A stretch of 64,000 nucleotides of DNA, taken from contig NZ_JAQGLA010000013.1 of NCBI RefSeq assembly GCF_027853915.1, forward strand, positions 62,001-126,000, read 5' to 3'. Made by a program: the position numbers and the translations under genes. Shown one piece after another: positions 60,776 through 64,000 of the stretch (position 1 is its first letter; every line of letters begins with the position of its first letter). Below the pieces are notes generated by a model that saw only the letters and a list, made by a program, of their open reading frames with translations, made no database searches and was not told where the DNA came from. The DNA is from Saccharopolyspora oryzae. GTDB lineage: Bacteria > Actinomycetota > Actinomycetes > Mycobacteriales > Pseudonocardiaceae.

Positions 60776-62149
60776 ATGGTTCGGCAATTCCCCCGGCGAC
60801 TGCTGGTCGCGAACCGAGGCGAGATCGCCCGCAGGATCATCGCGACCGCTCGGCGCCTCGGCGTCGGCACCGTCGCGATCCACCACGGCGTCGACGCCGA
60901 GCTGCCCTACGCGGCCGAAGCCGACATCGCCCGGGAGATCACCGGGGAGCAGCCCGTCGGCGCATATCTCGACATCGATCAGATCGTCCGCATCGCGGTG
61001 GAGTCGGGAGCCGATGCGGTCCACCCCGGATACGGTTTCCTCGCCGAGAACGCCGGATTCGCCCGCGCAGTCGTGGAGGCGGGGCTGACGTGGGTCGGTC
61101 CCGACCCGGAAGCGATCACCGCGATGGGCGACAAGGTCGAGGCGCGAAACCGCATCGCGGCCACCGGTGTCCCGGTCAGCGGTGGTGCCGGGGCAGCGCT
61201 GACCGATGCTGCCGAGGCGGTCGCGGAGGCCGAGCGCATCGGATACCCGGTCATGGTGAAGGCTGCCGGCGGTGGTGGCGGAATCGGCATGACGATCGCC
61301 CGCGACGCCGGATCGGTGCGCGACGAGTTCGACCGCACGCAGGCGATCGCGGAGCGCAGCTTCGGGTCCGACCGGATCTTCCTCGAGCGGTTCGTCGAAT
61401 CAGCCCGGCACGTCGAGGTCCAGGTCCTCGGCCTGGCGGACGGAACGATCCTCACCTTGGGCGAGCGGGACTGCTCGGTGCAGCGGCGCCACCAGAAACT
61501 CGTCGAGGAATCCCCGGCGTTGGGCCTCGACCCGCTCGTCCGGCAACGGCTGCACGACGCGGCGAAGAGCGCGGCCCGTGCGGTCGGGTACCGCAACGCG
61601 GGCACCGTGGAATTCCTGGTCGACACGCGGACGCAGGACTTCGTCTTCCTGGAGATGAACACGCGGATCCAGGTCGAGCACCCCGTGACCGAGATGACGC
61701 ACGGCGTCGATCTGGTGGAGCAGCAGCTGAGCATCGCCGTCACCGGTTCGGTCACCACGGGGTTCGCGCCCCACCAGCGCGGGCACGCGATCGAGTTCCG
61801 GCTCTGCGCCGAGGACCCGGTGCGGTTCTTCCCGAGCCCCGGACCGATCGAGCGGTGGGAAGTGCCGAGCGGGGACGGGATCCGGGTCGACGCCGGATAC
61901 CGGGCCGGGCTGGAGATCACCCCGCACTTCGACTCGCTGATCGCCAAGATCTGCGTGTTCGCCGAGGACAGGGACCGCGCGCTGGAGCGCGCGCGGGAAG
62001 CGCTCGACGGGGTCGCAGTCGGGCCGCTGCGCACCAACCTGCCGTTCCTGCGAGAGCTCGTCGACAGCCCCGAGTTCGCTGCCGGTGGGTATGACACGAA
62101 CATCGTCGCGGCCGTCACCAGCCGTGCCGCGGCATCAACAGGGAGGTAG
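60776..62149 (+). CDS. biotin carboxylase subunit
   Basis: A 457-residue biotin carboxylase, without a fused carrier domain. RRLLVANRGEIARRII opens the chain; HPGYGFLAEN, the glycine-rich MVKAAGGGGGIGM, GERDCSVQRRHQKLVEE and EMNTRIQVEHPVTE carry the ATP, bicarbonate and biotin site residues. It carboxylates the biotin on the small carrier encoded 4 bases downstream. ATG at 60776 has AGGCGGG 5-6 bases upstream; a GTG at 60770 is in frame. Confidence 0.92.
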   Translation: MVRQFPRRLLVANRGEIARRIIATARRLGVGTVAIHHGVDAELPYAAEADIAREITGEQPVGAYLDIDQIVRIAVESGADAVHPGYGFLAENAGFARAVVEAGLTWVGPDPEAITAMGDKVEARNRIAATGVPVSGGAGAALTDAAEAVAEAERIGYPVMVKAAGGGGGIGMTIARDAGSVRDEFDRTQAIAERSFGSDRIFLERFVESARHVEVQVLGLADGTILTLGERDCSVQRRHQKLVEESPALGLDPLVRQRLHDAAKSAARAVGYRNAGTVEFLVDTRTQDFVFLEMNTRIQVEHPVTEMTHGVDLVEQQLSIAVTGSVTTGFAPHQRGHAIEFRLCAEDPVRFFPSPGPIERWEVPSGDGIRVDAGYRAGLEITPHFDSLIAKICVFAEDRDRALERAREALDGVAVGPLRTNLPFLRELVDSPEFAAGGYDTNIVAAVTSRAAASTGR

Positions 62150-62153
62150 GGCA

Positions 62154-62375
62154 GTGGCGGAAACGATCAATGCGGACATGGGTGCCAACGTCTGGAAGGT
62201 CCTGGTCTCCGCGGGCGACCCCGTCGAACCGGACACGACGGTCGTGGTGCTCGAGTCGATGAAGATGGAGATTCCCGTCCTCGCCGAATGCGCCGGTGCC
62301 GTCACGGCTGTCCACGTCAAGGAGGGGTCGACGGTCAACGCCGGCGACCCGCTGATCGACATCGAGGAGCCGTAG
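62154..62375 (+). CDS. free-standing biotin carboxyl carrier protein
   Basis: A 73-residue single biotinyl domain. VVLESMKMEIPV contains the Met-Lys-Met biotin attachment motif, followed by GAVTAVHVKEGSTVNAGDPL. The GTG start at 62154 has GGGAGG 7 bases upstream. In actinomycete acyl-CoA carboxylases the carrier is usually fused to the biotin carboxylase; a minimal separate domain is less usual here. It is sandwiched between the biotin carboxylase and ferredoxin genes. Confidence 0.92.
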   Translation: MAETINADMGANVWKVLVSAGDPVEPDTTVVVLESMKMEIPVLAECAGAVTAVHVKEGSTVNAGDPLIDIEEP

Positions 62376-62420
62376 GCAACCGATGAGGAACCTGACCACC
62401 GAACGGAAGGCGGGCGTGCG

Positions 62421-62615
62421 ATGAAGCTCAAGGTCGATGCGGGCAAGTGCTGCGGGTCGGGGCAGTGCGTCCTGGCCGCGCCAGAGGTGTTCGACCAGGA
62501 CGAGGACGGCATCGTGGCCCTGCTGGTCGACGAGGTCGGTGAAGAGGCGGTCGCCGACGTCAACGAGGCGGTCTTCTCCTGCCCGACGGCCGCCATCGAG
62601 ATCGTCGAGCCCTGA
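62421..62615 (+). CDS. ferredoxin of the P450-partner type
   Basis: A 64-residue ferredoxin with KCCGSGQC (Cys10, Cys11, Cys16) and SCPTAAIEI (Cys54). The C-x5-C...CP spacing is that of actinomycete [3Fe-4S] or [4Fe-4S] ferredoxins that feed P450s. The extra Cys11 next to Cys10 is unusual and might influence the cluster. It transfers electrons from the reductase encoded 5 bases downstream to the P450 at 55436. Confidence 0.9.
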   Translation: MKLKVDAGKCCGSGQCVLAAPEVFDQDEDGIVALLVDEVGEEAVADVNEAVFSCPTAAIEIVEP

Positions 62616-62620
62616 CCACC

Positions 62621-63799
62621 ATGACCGGCAAGCCGATACGCCGCGTCGTGATCGCCGGGGCGGGCCAGGGCGGGGTGCACGCGGCGTCGAGCCTCCGGCG
62701 GCTCGGCTACACCGGCGAGCTGACCCTCGTCAGCGCCGAGTCCTGTCCGCCGTACCAGCGGCCGCCACTGTCGAAAGCGTTCCTGCTGGATGCGGACCCG
62801 GCACTGGTCGAGCTCCACGACCCGGCGCACTACGAATCGATCGGCGCGACGCTCGTGCTCGGGGACCCGGTGACCGGCGTGGACCTCGCCTCCCGCGAGA
62901 TCTCATCGGCATCCGGCACGACGACGCCGTACGACCACCTCGTGCTGGCCACCGGCTCCCGCCCGCGATCGATCAGCGAACTTCGCGGACTGCGCAACGT
63001 CTTCCACCTGCACGACCGGAGCGACTCGACCGCACTGGGAGGCCGTCTGCGCGATGCGCGCTCGATGTTGTTGATAGGCGGTGGATTCATCGGGTTGGAG
63101 ATCGCGACAGCGGCCATCGACCTCGGTTGCCAGGTCACCGTCGTGGAGCGCATGCCGTCGATCCTGGAACACGCGGTACCACCGCAGGTCGCCGATTTCC
63201 TGCTGCGGAAGCATCGGGAACGCGGCGTCGAGTTCTACTTAGGACGATCGGTGGTCACCTGGACCGCTGAGGACGATCGGCTCGAGTCGATCACGACTGA
63301 GGACGGGACGCGGATTTCGGCGGACCTCGTGGTCGTCGGGATCGGCTCAGCACCGTCGACCGAACTGGCCGAGCAGGCCGGGCTGGTGGTGGACGGCGGG
63401 GTCGTGGTCGACTCCCGACTGCGAACGTCCGACCCGCACGTGAGCGGAATCGGCGACTGCGCGCGGTTTCCCCTCGACGGTCGGGTGGAACGGCTCACCT
63501 CCGTCCAGCACGCCATGGATTCGGCTCTGCACGTGGCCAAGCAGATCGTCGGTCAGGACGCGCCGTACCGACCGGTCCCGTGGTTCTGGACCGACCAGGC
63601 CGGGGTGAAGGTGCAGATGGCAGGCGTCCCGCGGGCCGAGTACGACCGCACCGAAGTCACCACGGGCCCGGCGGACGGGCTGTTCGCGATCCGGTGCTTC
63701 CGCGGCGATCGGTTCGTCGGTGGGACGACCGTGGCGATGCCGGCCGAGCACGTGAAGATGCGCCGGGAACTGGCGGCCGAGCTCGCGCCGTCGCGGTGA
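62621..63799 (+). CDS. ferredoxin reductase (FAD, NADH-dependent, putidaredoxin reductase-like)
   Basis: A 392-residue pyridine nucleotide-disulfide oxidoreductase without the redox disulfide. FAD motif VIAGAGQGGVHAASSLR, YQRPPLSKAFL, NADH motif LLIGGGFIGLEIATAA and ISGIGD-type segment VSGIGDCARF, with a C-terminal PWFWTDQAGVKVQMAG, are all typical of BphA4/CamA-like reductases. It supplies NADH electrons to the ferredoxin. It is 5 bases after the ferredoxin gene. Confidence 0.92.
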   Translation: MTGKPIRRVVIAGAGQGGVHAASSLRRLGYTGELTLVSAESCPPYQRPPLSKAFLLDADPALVELHDPAHYESIGATLVLGDPVTGVDLASREISSASGTTTPYDHLVLATGSRPRSISELRGLRNVFHLHDRSDSTALGGRLRDARSMLLIGGGFIGLEIATAAIDLGCQVTVVERMPSILEHAVPPQVADFLLRKHRERGVEFYLGRSVVTWTAEDDRLESITTEDGTRISADLVVVGIGSAPSTELAEQAGLVVDGGVVVDSRLRTSDPHVSGIGDCARFPLDGRVERLTSVQHAMDSALHVAKQIVGQDAPYRPVPWFWTDQAGVKVQMAGVPRAEYDRTEVTTGPADGLFAIRCFRGDRFVGGTTVAMPAEHVKMRRELAAELAPSR

Positions 63800-63903
63800 C
63801 CGGCCAAGGCACGACCACGGCGGTCGACCCGCTTCACCAGCACCGAACGAACCGACGCGAGGCGAACGATCTCCGGTCACCCGCGCCCAAGAGAGGTAGA
63901 GCC

Positions 63904-64000
63904 ATGCACATCCGATCCAACGACTCGACTGATCCCCAGTCCGCTCTCGCCCGGCCCAACCGCCGCACCGTGCTCCGGATGGCCGGAGCGTCGGTTCTCG
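63904..64000 (+). CDS. N-terminus of a Tat-exported protein, cut by window edge
   Basis: The first 32 codons read MHIRSNDSTDPQS, then RPNRRTVLRMAGASVL, a twin-arginine signal with the hydrophobic region starting. GAGAGGTAGA lies just before the ATG. Its place in the cluster with an ABC ATPase and permease but no binding protein suggests that it is the solute-binding protein of that transporter. The mature protein is outside the window, so this is inference. Confidence 0.65.
   Translation, partial: MHIRSNDSTDPQSALARPNRRTVLRMAGASVL

Noticed and set aside
1-64000. tRNA, rRNA, CRISPR array, riboswitch and replication origin
   Set aside because: I looked for cloverleaf-like arms with TTCGA loops, regularly spaced repeats, long conserved leader structures and DnaA-box clusters and found none that hold up.

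Overview
The window is high-GC DNA from an actinomycete. The signs are pervasive G/C at third codon positions, many GTG starts, 4-base stop/start overlaps within operons, and families common in these bacteria (IclR regulators, a Methyltransf_19-type methyltransferase, SpoIIE/STAS regulators, an Azt zinc transporter). A member of the Pseudonocardiales is my best guess, but this is inference. No rRNA, tRNA or CRISPR array was seen. Most of the window is catabolic accessory gene content, with one patch of mobile-element debris.

Region 1 (1-8107) is a uronate module. A TRAP transporter (dctQ cut by the window edge, dctP), a GH31 glycosidase and D-mannonate dehydratase run leftward; glucuronate isomerase and fructuronate reductase run rightward. 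Together they convert glucuronate to 2-keto-3-deoxygluconate, and the divergent promoter carries palindromic operators. Region 2 (8176-13208) is a Zur-box-controlled zinc importer, aztA divergent from aztB-aztD-aztC plus a second AztD paralogue. Region 3 (13367-18261) is an incomplete aromatic meta-cleavage operon with a remnant of a 4-hydroxy-2-oxovalerate aldolase gene and two IclR regulators. Region 4 (18432-24481) looks like a quinate/shikimate-type module: oxidoreductase, transporter, type II dehydroquinase, LysR, beta-propeller, dehydrogenase.

Region 5 (24956-31882) holds an ATP-grasp ligase next to an unrecognised 681-residue protein with a papain-like Gln/Cys/His/Asn pattern. A STAS protein and a SpoIIE-type phosphatase, both with altered key residues, a MarR regulator and a methyltransferase follow. 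Region 6 (32085-37023) is an island. A truncated integrase and a decayed IS630-type transposase flank a three-gene operon (nuclease-like effector, small middle component, zinc-hook SMC-like ATPase) that I read as an ABC-three-component conflict system with a leaderless promoter.

Region 7 (37384-46308) has an E1 alpha/beta 2-oxoacid or acetoin dehydrogenase with a free-standing lipoyl domain and an IclR gene. It also has an XRE-cupin regulator divergent from a sugar-type MFS gene, an FAD amine oxidase, an SDR and a quinone oxidoreductase. Region 8 (46383-64000) is a large cluster for oxidation of a cyclic or alkyl ketone/terpenoid-like compound: LysR, SDRs, two alpha/beta hydrolases, a Baeyer-Villiger monooxygenase, a P450 with ferredoxin and ferredoxin reductase, an SsuBC-type ABC transporter, an acyl-CoA synthetase and a three-piece acyl-CoA carboxylase. 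The likely order is hydroxylation, oxidation to ketone, lactone or ester formation, hydrolysis, CoA activation and carboxylation.
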